A stretch of 64,000 bases of DNA from assembly GCA_036417435.1 (NCBI GenBank), contig CM070905.1, positions 65,861,092 to 65,925,091 on the forward strand, written 5' to 3'. Below are positions 49,016-59,500 of this stretch, piece by piece. Below the pieces are notes generated by a model, which saw nothing but the letters and a program-made list of their open reading frames with translations, searched no databases and was not told the origin of the DNA. How positions within the stretch are numbered: position 1 is the stretch's first letter; the number at the start of each line of letters is the position of its first letter. The DNA is from Inia geoffrensis (lineage: Eukaryota > Chordata > Mammalia > Artiodactyla > Iniidae). A program made the position numbers and the translations under genes.

Positions 49016-49385
49016 AGTATATTGGGAGAAATGAAACAGAAACTTCGTGGATGGTGCTGGCGGGAGGACCCAATCCAAATGGGGCTATAGCTGAGTCCAC
49101 AAGGTGACCGGGCTGTGTCAGGCTGGTAACTGGGACCATGGTCAGCAAGCCTACCACCAGGATGCATCTTGCCTTCTGAAAATGACCCTTCTCAATCTTG
49201 GGCTCCACTAGGGTTTCACAGCCTCCTATCTGGATCCCAGGGGATCCCAAAGCTGCCACAAAGGTACTTCTGTCCAAAGATGGCTGCCAAATTATTGCTG
49301 CTATGGGGGAATAAAAGTGGGGGACCTCTTATTTCAGCACCTTGCTGACATCACATCATCCAGTTGTTATGGGTTTTTAAGTGAA
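49016..49385 (-). repeat. GC-richer retroelement fragment, unassigned
   Basis: Moderate-GC block with CATCCACGAAG-type sequence on the minus strand and GGGGGAATAAAAGTGGGGGA on the plus strand. On the minus strand it reads like an old retroelement leader. The minus open frame 48963-49277 crosses it and is probably fortuitous. Family not assigned. Confidence 0.45.
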
Positions 49386-50585
49386 GAATGAACTAGCCTA
49401 TATTAACTTAAGCTTTTCTTTTCCTGAAAATCTACTAACTCTGTCATTTTAAAATTGTTCTGCAACCCCAAATTTTATGACAAATAAACAAGGAATCTGA
49501 TTTTGTAAGTAAATATCTTGTATAATCTCCGTCAACGACTACAGTTAAACAAATTAATATCGTTTCTACTCTAGATAAAGAACAGACACTAGCCCTATAG
49601 AATGGATGGGTTACATGGAAGAGTTTGTCATTAATAAGCCTACTTCTTAAAACAAATGCACAAGCAATATAAGTGAGAATATTTTGTAAATTTACTATAT
49701 TATACTAGTTTTTAAAATTATTACCACAAACAGTAGTATTAATAGTAATTAATAGCATCATTAGTAATAATTCTTATGATTACCATGAGGGGTGGGCAAT
49801 CATTTACCATAGTCCAAGGTGGAATAGGAATAAGCAATACACAAGCAACACTATTTAGCTGTGTAGTCCACCTAAACCTTTTCTCTGGTCTTTTCATGGA
49901 ATAATACCTTGGTAAGTTTCTTGTATTTCTAAGTATTTTCTCAGTCCTAAACTGTGGTTGTTTTTGAATGGAATTTTCAGCATTTTCAAGAAAGTATGAT
50001 TCAAATTTTAACATGATTTTGAATAAATGGTGGCTCTGATTGATCAACATGCAAATAAGATTTTCTTTAGGCTGTAAAGTAATTCCCCATATTTATATGT
50101 CATTACTGAGACATTTGGAAGACTACTTATGTTAAATTATTTGCTTCACTAGAAGCTCTTCTAAAAACTTTTTTCATATTACACAATATACTCCTAAGGA
50201 CAGTAGAGAAGAATCCTTATTTTATACACTGTCATGGTCATGTTTCACAGAAAACAGTACCTGTACAAACTCTACACTGCACTGCTTGGGAAAAAAAAAA
50301 ATTGTTCCAAAGGAGACATGACTTCAGGAACAGCAGAGAAATAAGGTAGAAGGTGCTATAAAAATTTCCTCTGTGAACTATTGGTTTCCTCATATTCTTC
50401 CCAATTGGCTTATATACAAAGATTTGAGCTGGGCATTGGACCAAGGCAAAGACTAAAATTAGACATTGGAAGCAGAAGCACACTCTGATTGCACATAAAA
50501 ATCAATGAGATGACCAAAAATAATTCCAAAAGAAGATAACCTGAACAGATCTAAAAAAGGAAAAAAAAAAAAAACAGTTATAAAG
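49386..50585. other. No recognised feature
   Basis: AT-rich sequence. Minus frames at 49739-50050 and 50238-50483 lack family features. Confidence 0.4.
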
Positions 50586-50600
50586 GAATCCGTTTCAAAA

Positions 50601-51079
50601 CTAAAAATAGAACTACCATACAACCCAGCAATCCCACTACTAGGCATATACCCTGAGAAAACCATAATTCAAAAAGAGTCATGCACCACAATGTTCATTG
50701 CAGCTCTATTTACAATAGCCAGGACATGGAAACAACCTAAGTGTCTATCAACAGATGAATGGATAAAGATGTGGCACATATATACAATGGAATATTACTC
50801 AGCCATAAAAAGAAACAAAATTGAGTTATCTGTGCTGAGGTGGATGGACTTAGAGACTGTCATACTAACTGTGAAGTAGGTCAGAAAGATAAAAACAAAT
50901 ACCATATGCTAACACATATATATGGAATCTAAAAAACAAACAAACAAAAATGGTCATGAAGAACCTAGGGGCAAGACGGGAATAACGACACAGACCTACT
51001 AGAGAATGGACTTGAGGATACGGGGAGGGGGAAGGGGAAGCTGGGACAAAGTGAAAGAGCGGCATGGACACATATACAC

Positions 51080-51081
<2 letters not shown>
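50601..51081 (+). mobile_element. L1 3' portion, lacking its normal 3' end
   Basis: From CTAAAAATAGAACTACCATA to ACACATATACACTAT this matches the end of ORF2 and the first part of the 3' UTR of the L1 at 3811-4280 at high identity. It then stops: the remaining roughly 230 bases of the L1 3' UTR and tail seen at 4280-4510 are absent, and (TA)n follows. It forms the 5' section of a chimeric insertion bounded by target duplications. Confidence 0.93.

Positions 51082-51122
<41 letters not shown>
51082..51122. repeat. (TA)n microsatellite
   Basis: About 20 TA units. It marks the boundary between the L1 part and the passenger. Probably expanded after insertion. Confidence 0.9.
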
Positions 51123-51126
<4 letters not shown>

Positions 51127-51580
51127 ATATATACACTATACATTACATATTTTTTAATATACGACAAATATATTAGAAACGTGTGCATAGAGAAAATAAT
51201 TTAAATTCAACAAGAGTCACTACTTATTCACTATAATTAAAGTATAAAGTACAATTTATTTCACAGCCTGTCAATTTTTAGGGCTGAATTTTATAAGTGT
51301 TCTTTAAGGTGAAACGGGGAATAAAACCCTTATATCATATATTGGTAAACATCTTTTTTCTGCTGCAGCTTATATGTAACATTAAGTGCACTGAAGTTTT
51401 AATTAATTTTAAGCTTTGTGACCATAGTACGCAACTTCCTTTAACAGAAATTGTTTCTGAATTATTTATATATAGATTGAATTTTAAAGAAAAACAACTC
51501 ATTAAGAAACTCCTATTAAATGATGTACTTGCACTAATTAGGTAAGAATAAAAATTGATATCAATGTTAAAAAAAAAAAA
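51082..51580 (+). mobile_element. Non-L1 passenger with own poly(A) signal, 3' part of chimeric insertion
   Basis: It begins with a (TA)n run (51082-51122), continues with about 440 bases of AT-rich sequence not recognised as L1, then AATAAA at 51547-51552 and a 12-base A run starting 17 bases downstream (51569-51580). Directly after it comes GAATCCATTTCAAAA (51581-51595), which matches GAATCCGTTTCAAAA (50586-50600) before the L1 part, 14 of 15 positions. The passenger was therefore probably reverse transcribed together with the L1 portion from a polyadenylated RNA. An 82-codon open frame (51297-51545) lies inside, without family features. Confidence 0.75.
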
Positions 51581-51595
51581 GAATCCATTTCAAAA

Positions 51596-52495
51596 GAATT
51601 CCCTAACTAGGTATTTGAGCCCACCACATAATGTCAGTTCTGCTATAACATTTGTTTTAAATAATGAATTTGTTCCAACATGATTGGGATATTAAGAAAG
51701 AAACTTAAGCATAGCAAGAATTTTGTATTTACCTAAAATGTTATTTCATCTGCAAGAAATACGTGGTGACACCAGAAAACTGCACCCAGCTGAACAGAGC
51801 TGGTAGAAATGCACAATACAAACACACACACACAGCCCTTCTAGCCACCTCAGTTCAGAGTGGGTATTGTGAATCACACTTACCCACAGATGGTGTTACA
51901 ACTTTCCTTCTGTTTCAGTTAACCTTCCTTCCACCACTTCGAAATAACTCATAATCTGCAACCCTTCCAACTCCCACTTCACGAGCAAACTTCAGGTCTT
52001 TTTAAGAAATGTTAAATGCCATATTTCTTGTTGTATTCCTATATTTTTTTAACCATTTAACACGTGTAAAACTGTGCTTCCATTTTTTATGAGGTTTCAA
52101 TTTTTTTTATGTCATTGATCAAGTTTTTGAGGGTTGTGCTTATATTTTTCCTATGATCCTTGTAGTGTTTTATTGCATCATTTTGCATAATTTTAAGGTA
52201 ATTTTTAAGAATATATGTGTCATGTTATAAACTGTACTGAAAAAAGGTATAATTACAATGCTATATAAACCATTAAAGAAATACTCATTCATCCATAAGA
52301 TATTTATTTAGTATTTGCTATGTAAGAAATATAAGTTGGACAATCATTTTTATGTAGCCAACACTATCAACATGACTAGCCAATATGATTTTGATACAAA
52401 AATTATTTATGCAGCACAGAGTTATTATTTTTACCTAAAGGTATTTCTTTTTGATAATAACAAACATGTTTTTTTTTAAACATGGTTTTTCTCTA
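51596..52495. other. No recognised feature
   Basis: AT-rich sequence with a short (CA)n at 51822-51833. Nothing else is supported. Confidence 0.4.
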
Positions 52496-52496
52496 T

Positions 52497-52842
52497 GGAA
52501 AAGAGGGTTCCCCTTTCTCCACACCCTCTCCAGCATTTATTGTTTCTAGATTTTTTGATGATGCCATTCTGACTGGTGTGAGATGTGATACTTCATTGTA
52601 GTTTTGATTTGCATTTCTCTAATGATTAGCGATGTTGAGCGTACTTTCATGAGTTTGTTGGCAATCTGTGTATCTTCTTTGGAGAAATATCTATTTAGGT
52701 CTTCTGCCCATTTTTGGATTGGGTTGTTTGTTTTTTTGATATTGTTCTGCATGAGCTGCTTGTATATTTTGGAGATTAATCCTTTGTCGGTTGTTTCATT
52801 TGCAAATATTTTCTCCCGTTCTGAGGGCTGTCTTTTCATCTG
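52497..52842 (-). mobile_element. L1 ORF2 fragment, minus strand
   Basis: Antisense L1: GGTTCCCCTTTCTCCACACC, GTAGTTTTGATTTGCATTTC, TTCTGCCCATTTTTGGATTG, AACCGACAAAGGATTAATCT in reverse. Of the 1690-type L1 subfamily judging by near-identical text to 3420-3740. Truncated at both ends. The minus frame 52546-52839 is its ORF2 remnant. Confidence 0.93.
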
Positions 52843-52948
52843 CCCACCTCTTTAAAGGCCCTCTCTCCAAATATAATCACATTCTGAGGTACTTGGAGTT
52901 AAGACCTCAACATGTGAATTTGGGGGGTGGAGGCACAATTCAGCCTAT
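52843..52948 (-). repeat. MaLR LTR fragment (MLT1-like)
   Basis: AATATAATCACATTCTGAGG, TTAAGACCTCAACATGTGAA and GGCACAATTCAGCCTATA match the corresponding end of the LTR at 33409-33820 (ATAAGGTCACATTCTGAGGT onwards). Only the last 100 bases remain, cut by the L1 on its left. Confidence 0.75.
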
Positions 52949-52949
52949 A

Positions 52950-53690
52950 TCAGGTGTCATAGTAAAAATTACACTGGCCAAGGAAGACTGTGATCAAGGC
53001 TATTACAATAGGGGAGAGAGGCCAGAGTTCAGTCTGAGCTTAACTCCACTGAAAGGAAGGGCTAGAGAGTTTAGACGCGCAGGCTCAGTGGCCATGGCTC
53101 ACGGTCCCAGCCGCTCCGCGGCATGTGGGATCTTCCTGGACCGAGCACGAACCCGTGTCCCCTGCACTGGCAGTCGGACTCTGAACCACTGTGCCACCAG
53201 GTAAGCTCAGGGCTAGAGAGTTTTAAGAGCTGGGGTGGGGAGGATCTTAAGCCACCTATGTTTGTTAATTGACTTCACCCAAAGGAAAACTATCTTTAGT
53301 TATCTTTATGACGAGACAGAGCACCTATCTTCCTTGATGATTACATTTCAGAGGGATGGCTCCCAGGCTCTGAGAAAAAACAGTCCTGGACAGGAAAACT
53401 GTCAAAAGCTCTTTAAGCAAATTTACATCTCAAAGGGCAAAGAAAGAAGGAACAGTTACAAGTTTTCTAAAGTAAATGCTCTAAGAAAAGGGAAGTTCAA
53501 GCAGAGTCAGGAAGAAGCCCGACTACAGTTTAATCAATCTGAGGAAAAGGTTAAGTCCATCTTGTCAGGGAGGTTAGTTTTCTCTACTCTTTCTTGTAAG
53601 CATTTTGAAAGCTGTGTCAGTTCTTGTCAACTCATTTCTTTTGAAACCTTCATTTAATTTGGGGGATGCTACTCCAAGGGGGGAAAAATT
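52950..53690 (+). repeat. Unnamed interspersed repeat, copy 2 (split by a SINE)
   Basis: Second copy of the repeat at 36590-37375, with the same landmarks in the same order and a longer, better kept right half (CAGGGAGGTTAGTTTTCTCT, GAAAGCTGTGTCAGTTCTTG). The plus frame at 53235-53657 (140 codons) runs through it but is shared with no convincing frame in copy 1, so I treat it as fortuitous. It carries a minus SINE at 53073-53208. Confidence 0.7.
53073..53208 (-). repeat. CHR-type SINE lacking its 3' end and tail
   Basis: Antisense SINE beginning AGACGCGCAGGCTCAGTGGC and ending at its head (GTGCCACCAGGTAAGCTC). The last roughly 60 bases of the SINE and the A tail are missing. Nevertheless a perfect 15-base duplication, AGGGCTAGAGAGTTT, flanks it (53058-53072 and 53209-53223). 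It interrupts copy 2 of the unnamed repeat. Confidence 0.93.
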
Positions 53691-54690
53691 TTTTAAATGC
53701 ATATAAAGAAATGTGTTTTCAAAGCATTATTTGTAATACTAAATAACTGTAAACTGCTTAAATTTCAAAAACACACAAATAATTGATTCTGATATTTACC
53801 ACAAAATACGATCTAACTACTACTGATACGGTTTACTAGAAATTTTTCATCTAGAAAATGCATATGATTCCTTTTCAAGGAAAAAATGAATACAAAAATC
53901 GTACACAGTATGATCTGATCTGCAAAAATATTTTATGTATATACATACATATACACACAGAAACAGAGAACAGATAGATTTGAAGGAAACTCAAAAATAT
54001 TTACAGTATGCATCTGTTAGAGAACTATGGGATTTTTATACTTATTTTTATATACTTCTAATTTAAAAATATAACATAATCAGGTCAAGAACAAGCAGAA
54101 TAAGCATGACACCAATGAATCAGGCTAATTTACAGAGCTGCTGGAAGGGCAGAACATATTATATTAGTGAAGGGGAGGAGAATTTGTCACTCCAAAATAC
54201 ACTTCCTTGGCATAAAGATTTTTAAGAAACAGAAAACCTATGAAAAGCTCTGAAAACTGAGAATTATCCTTTTATAAGAGAAATTTACATTTATGAGGGA
54301 AATCTCCATTTGTAAGAATGGCTTCCTCACTGTACCAGGAAGAGGAAGATTACCAAAACTGTAGAAACTCTTACCAATAAAGAGGGCAGGGACTTAAATC
54401 TGCATGACAACCATACCTGTGTTTACTCTGCTTTGCCTGGTAATCTCCCATAACTGGATCCTCCCCCAGCCCCCAACCACAACACTTCTTTCTCTTTAGC
54501 TGGACATGGTATTTAAGACCAAGGCTTGTGCCATTTGAGGGCGTTAGTTTTCCTGGGTATCTCCCACATATACAGGAGGTACATATGAAACAGGAGGTAC
54601 ATATGAAACAGGAGGGAAGAAGGCAGGGCACCGCCTTTGAAAGAATGACATAACCCGAGGACATGACATAAACTGATTAGAACCAAATGG
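53691..54690. other. Mostly unassigned; short 18-bp tandem repeat at 54572-54614
   Basis: AT-rich to 54120, then more balanced sequence that may be the outer part of the left LTR insertion. ACAGGAGGTACATATGAA is repeated at 54572 and following. No exon is supported. Confidence 0.4.
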
Positions 54691-55108
54691 GTCCAAGATG
54701 GTGGACAAGTCACCTTGGACTAGGCCTTGAGCCTCAGTATATGCTCACATCAGAAAGCTAAATGACACACCCACAGGTGCCATAACAGTTCCAAGACCAA
54801 CCATAAGGATCAAAAAGTGGGCGGTAGCCCAATTCCTGGAAATCCCCACCCCCTTCCTAAAAGAACTGGAATATTCCTCCCACTCATTAGCCTATGAAAT
54901 TACCCACTCCTATAAAAACTGACAACCCCATATTCTGGTGCCTTTCTCACCTTCTGAGATAGCCCACACTCTGTCTGTGGGGTGTGTTTCTCTCTAAATA
55001 AATCCACTGCTTACCTATCACTTTCTCTCTCACTGAATTCTTACTGTGATGACACATCAAGAACCAGAGCTTCATTAAGTCCTGAAACCAAGTATGTGAT
55101 CTCAGTTG
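54691..55108 (+). repeat. Endogenous retrovirus-type LTR, left arm of inverted pair
   Basis: Long terminal repeat of an extinct retroviral family. It has TATAAAA at 54911-54917 and AATAAA at 54997-55002, spaced as promoter and polyadenylation signals of an LTR, and a U5-like end near TATGTGATCTCA (55093-55104). No gag, pol or env sequence follows; instead the sequence turns into a tandem array and then the reverse of itself. The start may lie up to 60 bases further left. Confidence 0.8.
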
Positions 55109-55134
55109 GAAGGCTGTGGGTTTTGGCCAAGATC

Positions 55135-55298
55135 GAGTCCCAGCCAAAACCCAAACTGGAACTTGAACCCAAGCGGCCAGGCCTTGAACCCGATCAAAAC
55201 CCTGACTGGGACCTGAACCCACGCAGCCGGGATTTGAACCTGGTCACAACCCAGCTTGAGACTTGAACCCACACGTCTGGGACTTGAACCCAGCCAAA
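55135..55298 (+). repeat. 50-bp tandem array in the loop of the inverted LTR pair
   Basis: About 3.3 units of roughly 50 bases, each with the order 'C-rich GTCAAAACCC, GACTGGGACCTGAACCCA, GGGATTTGAA'. The units differ by several substitutions. The loop is bordered by TGTGGGTTTTGGC (left) and its reverse complement GCCAAAACCCACA (right). Open frames here are tandem-repeat artefacts. Confidence 0.85.
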
Positions 55299-55304
55299 AC
55301 CCAC

Positions 55305-55784
55305 AGTATTCCAAATGAGATCACATACATGGTTTCAGGATTTAATGAAGCTCAGGTTCTTGATGTGTCATTACAGAAAGAACTCAGTGAAAGACAAAGT
55401 AACAGGTAAGAAGTGGATTTATTTAGAGAGAAACATACTCCACAGAGTGTGGACCATCTCAGAAGGCAAGAGCGGCCTTGGGAGAAACACACTGGACAGG
55501 CAGTATGTGGGCCATCTCTGAAGTTGAGAAAGGCATCAGAGTATGGGGTTGTCAGTTTTTATAGGAGTGGGTAATTTCATAGGCTAATGAGTGGGAGGAG
55601 TATTCCAGCTATTTTAGGAAGGGGGTGGGGATTTCTAGGAAACGGGCCACCACCCACTTTTTTGATCCTTATGGTCCATCTTGGAACTGTCACAGTGCCG
55701 CTGGGGGTGTCATTTAGCTTTCTGATGTGAGCGTATACTGAGGCTCAAGGTCTAGTAGAAGTTGACTTGTCCACCATCTTGGAC
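55305..55784 (-). repeat. Endogenous retrovirus-type LTR, right arm of inverted pair
   Basis: Reverse-complement counterpart of the left arm: TGAGATCACATACATGGTTTCAG (55317 onward), minus-strand AATAAA at 55423-55418, TATAAA near 55563-55556 and the outer CCACCATCTTGGAC at 55771-55784. It carries an extra roughly 59-bp direct duplication around 55430-55535 that is absent in the left arm. The arms differ at many positions, so they are not a recent copy of one another. Confidence 0.8.
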
Positions 55785-55799
55785 TGTGAAGATCCAACG

Positions 55800-56309
55800 C
55801 AACTGCAGCTTGCAGACATAAATTCAAAACACTGTTGCATAAAACAGAACTTTCTTAAAGAAACCCAGGGTTGTCATGAGATTAAAGCCCAGTGGGAGAA
55901 AGGGAGACCCAAAGGGTGATTTCAAACTAAAGGCGTAAGGAGATTCAGCCCTGGTTGAAAAGGAGCTGGAAGGAAACAGCCAACAAATGATTGCACAACC
56001 CTATAAATCAAGAGGATAGGGGGATTATTGGTCGTCTTCAGAACTTTATCACTTTCAGAACTGCAACAGCTTCAGTGTGGCCTGAAGGAGTCTTATACTT
56101 CACAGGACCTAGCAAGTTGCCATATGCCTAATAGGCACAAAATAGTTAAGAGTCAAAAAGAAATGAACAAGGCCAAATTTCCCTTTTTTCTACTGCAGTA
56201 TCTGATAAGCCTTTATTGACATAGAGCTATACCAAGATTTAAAGGGAATAAATCCTGCCAGAAAGGAATCCTCATTAGCAAATCAATTTAAACAGCGATT
56301 GTTCTAAAA
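55800..56309. other. No recognised feature
   Basis: Balanced-composition sequence that could be further retroviral or single-copy DNA. The plus frame 56028-56219 lacks family features. Confidence 0.35.
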
Positions 56310-56720
56310 TGCAAGCCTGTTCACTCATTTCTCTCTCCATTAAAACCATTTTATAGCTTGCCATTGTCAATGAAATGAATTTCAAAATTTATTAATTCAT
56401 TAGACAACTTATAATCTGGTTCTGCCAACTCTCCGTGCTTTGTAAACTGCGGCCACGTAATCCCTCCCTTAACCCTACATATAGCCCAGTCCCCCACCTA
56501 TACCAGACTAGACTCACTGACTAGATTCTATATTCATAGAGCACAGTAAAAGTTCCCCTCTCAGGGCCCAATCACCTGGATTTGTAAATCATAAATCTGC
56601 ATCCCTTAAAGAATCAAATTCTGCAAGACAAGGCTATATTCATCCTATACAATACTTGTCCCATGTACTGTGTATAGAGGTACAAGAAATATTTTAAAAG
56701 AATGGATGAATATTTAGGAG
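56310..56720 (+). repeat. L2 3' region remnant
   Basis: L2-like order: ACAACTTATAATCTGGTTCTGCC, then a decayed end GTATAGAGGTACAAGAAATATTTTAAAAGAATGGATGAA corresponding to the L2 3' terminus. Ancient. Confidence 0.6.
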
Positions 56721-58175
56721 TACATATAGCCTCCAGGGAAAGAAAAACTAGTACTTACGGAATATAATTTCTATAATATTTATTCTTTATAGGTTATGAA
56801 GGAAGTTATATTACTAAGAAAATGCCCAAAGTCCTCAGACAGCTAATGGAGTTTAAATCTAGCACTTTGCTATTATCTTAAATACTCTGTCAATTCAAAT
56901 AAAAATTCCTTTATGTTTTGGTTAGAATCAGTTGCTGCCCTTTCAGACTAACCTTCTAATAATTCTCCTTTCCTTTCTCAAAGAAAATCTAGACAAAAAG
57001 TTGGTTAAGTTTAGTGAGAGTGTTTCTAAATTACACTCACTATATATATTATGGCTTAACTGTGAGGAAATGTGTGTCTATGTGTAAATGCATATACAGA
57101 GGTAGACAAATGTACATTCACAATCCGAACTGAAAGCAAGATAGAGCAAATAAGAAAAAATTTAAAAATTGAAAAAAGATAAAGATTTGTGCCACTTTCC
57201 GGAGTGGACTGATTAACTTAATCAATTTCCTTCACCACCTACCTCTTCCCCCTCCAAGTCCAAACCACACCATTCTGCCTAGCTGAACCAAGTGATATTC
57301 TCTATTGATTAAAAATGAAACTTGTGGCTCATCTGTGCACTCAATCAAGGCTCATTTTTCTTGAGAATGACCCAACATTTACTTCTGCATGAATCTGCCT
57401 ATCAGGCAGTTCCATATATAGTTGTTAATACTGTGAATGTCTACTGCCAGACATCTGGTTTACACCTATCTTCTTTACTGTAGCTACTCCATCTAATTGC
57501 ATTATTTTGGTAAACAGAAGAAAGTAATTTAAAATGACATCGATCTGAATCAGTCCCAAACTAATTCGTTTTCCCTCCCCAGAAGATGTAAAAACATATG
57601 TTTCTGTTATTCTGCCCTGACACTGCATATCTGTTTATTATGGAATCAAGTTTAATCTTTTCCATTTTCTGCTTTTAACTGATACTGCTACTTGCAATCT
57701 GATACAGAACTAATCTTAAAACATTTATGCTTAAAATTGTTATGTTTTAACTGCTAATTTTCAAACCCGATATCCTTTGATGTGCAAGTATGAAGATGTG
57801 GAAATGACCCCCATTGAATCAGCCCAGCATTTACCCTGGGAGGACTTCAGACCAGGTAATGAAATCCATGAATAAATACCATTTCTGATCAAATTAACCT
57901 GTGGCATCAAATAACTACTCGGAATTTGTTTCCTCATCTGAAAGATTAAGAAGTTAGAGTAGGCAACATCTTGATTCCCCAGAGTCAAGCATAGGACCCT
58001 GGCTTTTACGCCTTTTTTTTGTGGGTGTTAAAAGAAAGTGGTGCCAGAAAAAGGCAACGAAAAGGAACAGTCAGAAAAGCTAGAGAAAAGCTGAACGAGA
58101 TCACTGTCACAAGGCCAGAAAGGAAATAGAGTAAAGAAAAAGGTTTTCAATAGTGCCAAGTGATAATAATCTTCA
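56721..58175. other. No recognised feature
   Basis: AT-rich sequence. Minus frames 57425-57628 and 57761-57988 have no supporting signals. Confidence 0.4.
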
Positions 58176-58179
58176 CACA

Positions 58180-58335
58180 TATAGTATTTTACAGCTTCCA
58201 AATATTTTTTCATACATTAAAATTTGTTACCAATGACAACTCTGTGATGGAAGCAGGACAGATATTCATTTTCTTATTTTATGAATTAAAAAGTCAGGAT
58301 TAAGGAAGATTAGGTCAAAGACATAAACATGAGTA
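58180..58335 (+). repeat. MIR remnant
   Basis: ATGACAACTCTGTGATGGAAGCAGGACAGATATTCATTTTCTTATTTTATGAATTAAAAA-like core, an eroded MIR in plus orientation. Confidence 0.65.
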
Positions 58336-58399
58336 TAGGAAAATCGAAAGCATAAAATGTTTTTACTCCACAGTCATGACGTGTTACAAGCATATCTTC

Positions 58400-58608
58400 T
58401 GATCTGGATGGCCGGGGTTCAAATCTCAGTCCACTAGGTGTTTACTGACCCTTTGACCACCCTGGGCCTCAGTATGCTCATCTGTAAAATACAGGTCCTG
58501 AATAAACTTAACAAAAAGACTTGATGATTAAAAAGTCAAATATACATGTAAAGCACAAAGACAACCACCTGTCATCCGATAAGTGTTAGCTGCCATTATT
58601 ACAGTCAA
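58400..58608 (-). repeat. MIR, minus orientation
   Basis: Well kept MIR pattern: GGGGTTCAAATCTCAGTCCA, TGGGCCTCAGTATGCTCATCTGTAAAAT, ATACATGTAAAGCACA and a final GTGTTAGCTGCCATTATTA. The best-preserved MIR in the window. Confidence 0.88.
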
Positions 58609-59415
58609 TAAGATGACCAGCAGACAGAAAATACAGCCACAACATCACTGCCTCAGTTTACCTTCCCTTTCTGAGGCTCTGGAGGAGTTGATAAGACAAA
58701 GAAAATGAGTCAAGAGAATCAATGAGCAACAGCCACGTAGCCACGAAAGGAGGCAGGATAGCAAGGTCTAAGGCCCCACTCCCTGCCACAAATGCTGGGA
58801 GTGGTGAACCCTGCCCTGGACAGTCTCCTCAAAGGATAGCCTATGAGTAGATAGCCAGAATGTTCTCATTTACAAGGAATTGACATCATTCTAATAAGGG
58901 CTTTGTTTCAAGACAGAGTTACAGAAAGTCATAATATGTGAATTTAATTCCAGTCTAAGAAATTGTACAAGTGTAAGCATGTAAGTTAATTACTTTTAAT
59001 GTTGAAGACAGACTCATGTCTGGATGTTACTAACTCATGTAGTAACATCTGGTGGGCCTATTTGCTTTTCAAATTAGGATAATTAGAACTGACAAAGTAC
59101 CTTCATTCCAACTTCTCTTTCTCATCACCTCTTAGATTATTTGCCAGTTTATTTTTTGCTGTTGTTGTGGCAGGGATTTTTCTTTCACTTTACTCAACAT
59201 CACTCAATTTGTTTTACACTCAACTATAGCAGTTGTAATCATTACCATGCCACTGTTCATAATATACATTTATATTATGTTGGAAAAAAATCTTAATATG
59301 AAAGAAGTACATAGCATTTAAACGGTCAGTATTCATCCTCATTATCATTATATAGTATCTATGAAACTATATAAGTTGAAAGACAACTTTCTAAAAGAGT
59401 TTCAATAAAACATTC
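58609..59415. other. No recognised feature
   Basis: Unassigned AT-rich sequence. Confidence 0.4.
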
Positions 59416-59419
59416 ACTC

Positions 59420-59500
59420 TAGTGTTCCAAGCTCTTAGAACACGTACTTAACATACAGTAGGCACTCAATAAATACCTGTGCCATGAAAGAATGAATAAA
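59420..59500 (+). repeat. L2 3' terminus
   Basis: TCCAAGCTCTTAGAACACGTACTTAACATACAGTAGGCACTCAATAAATACCTG, then GAATGAATAAA, is the typical L2 3' end with its tail. Confidence 0.8.

Noticed and set aside
51297..51545. 82-codon open frame in the L1 passenger
   Set aside because: AT-rich, hydrophobic chance composition with no motif. It may be part of the transcript's untranslated region, and nothing supports translation.
53235..53657. 140-codon open frame
   Set aside because: It starts and ends inside copy 2 of the unnamed repeat, and I found no matching open frame in copy 1.
55135..55298. CRISPR-like array
   Set aside because: Units are contiguous, without unique spacers, in a mammalian retroelement context.
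54947..55314. Overlapping repeat-containing protein frames of 70-94 codons
   Set aside because: They come from the 50-bp tandem array and the LTR arms. The repeat is open on both strands, as expected for a tandem array.
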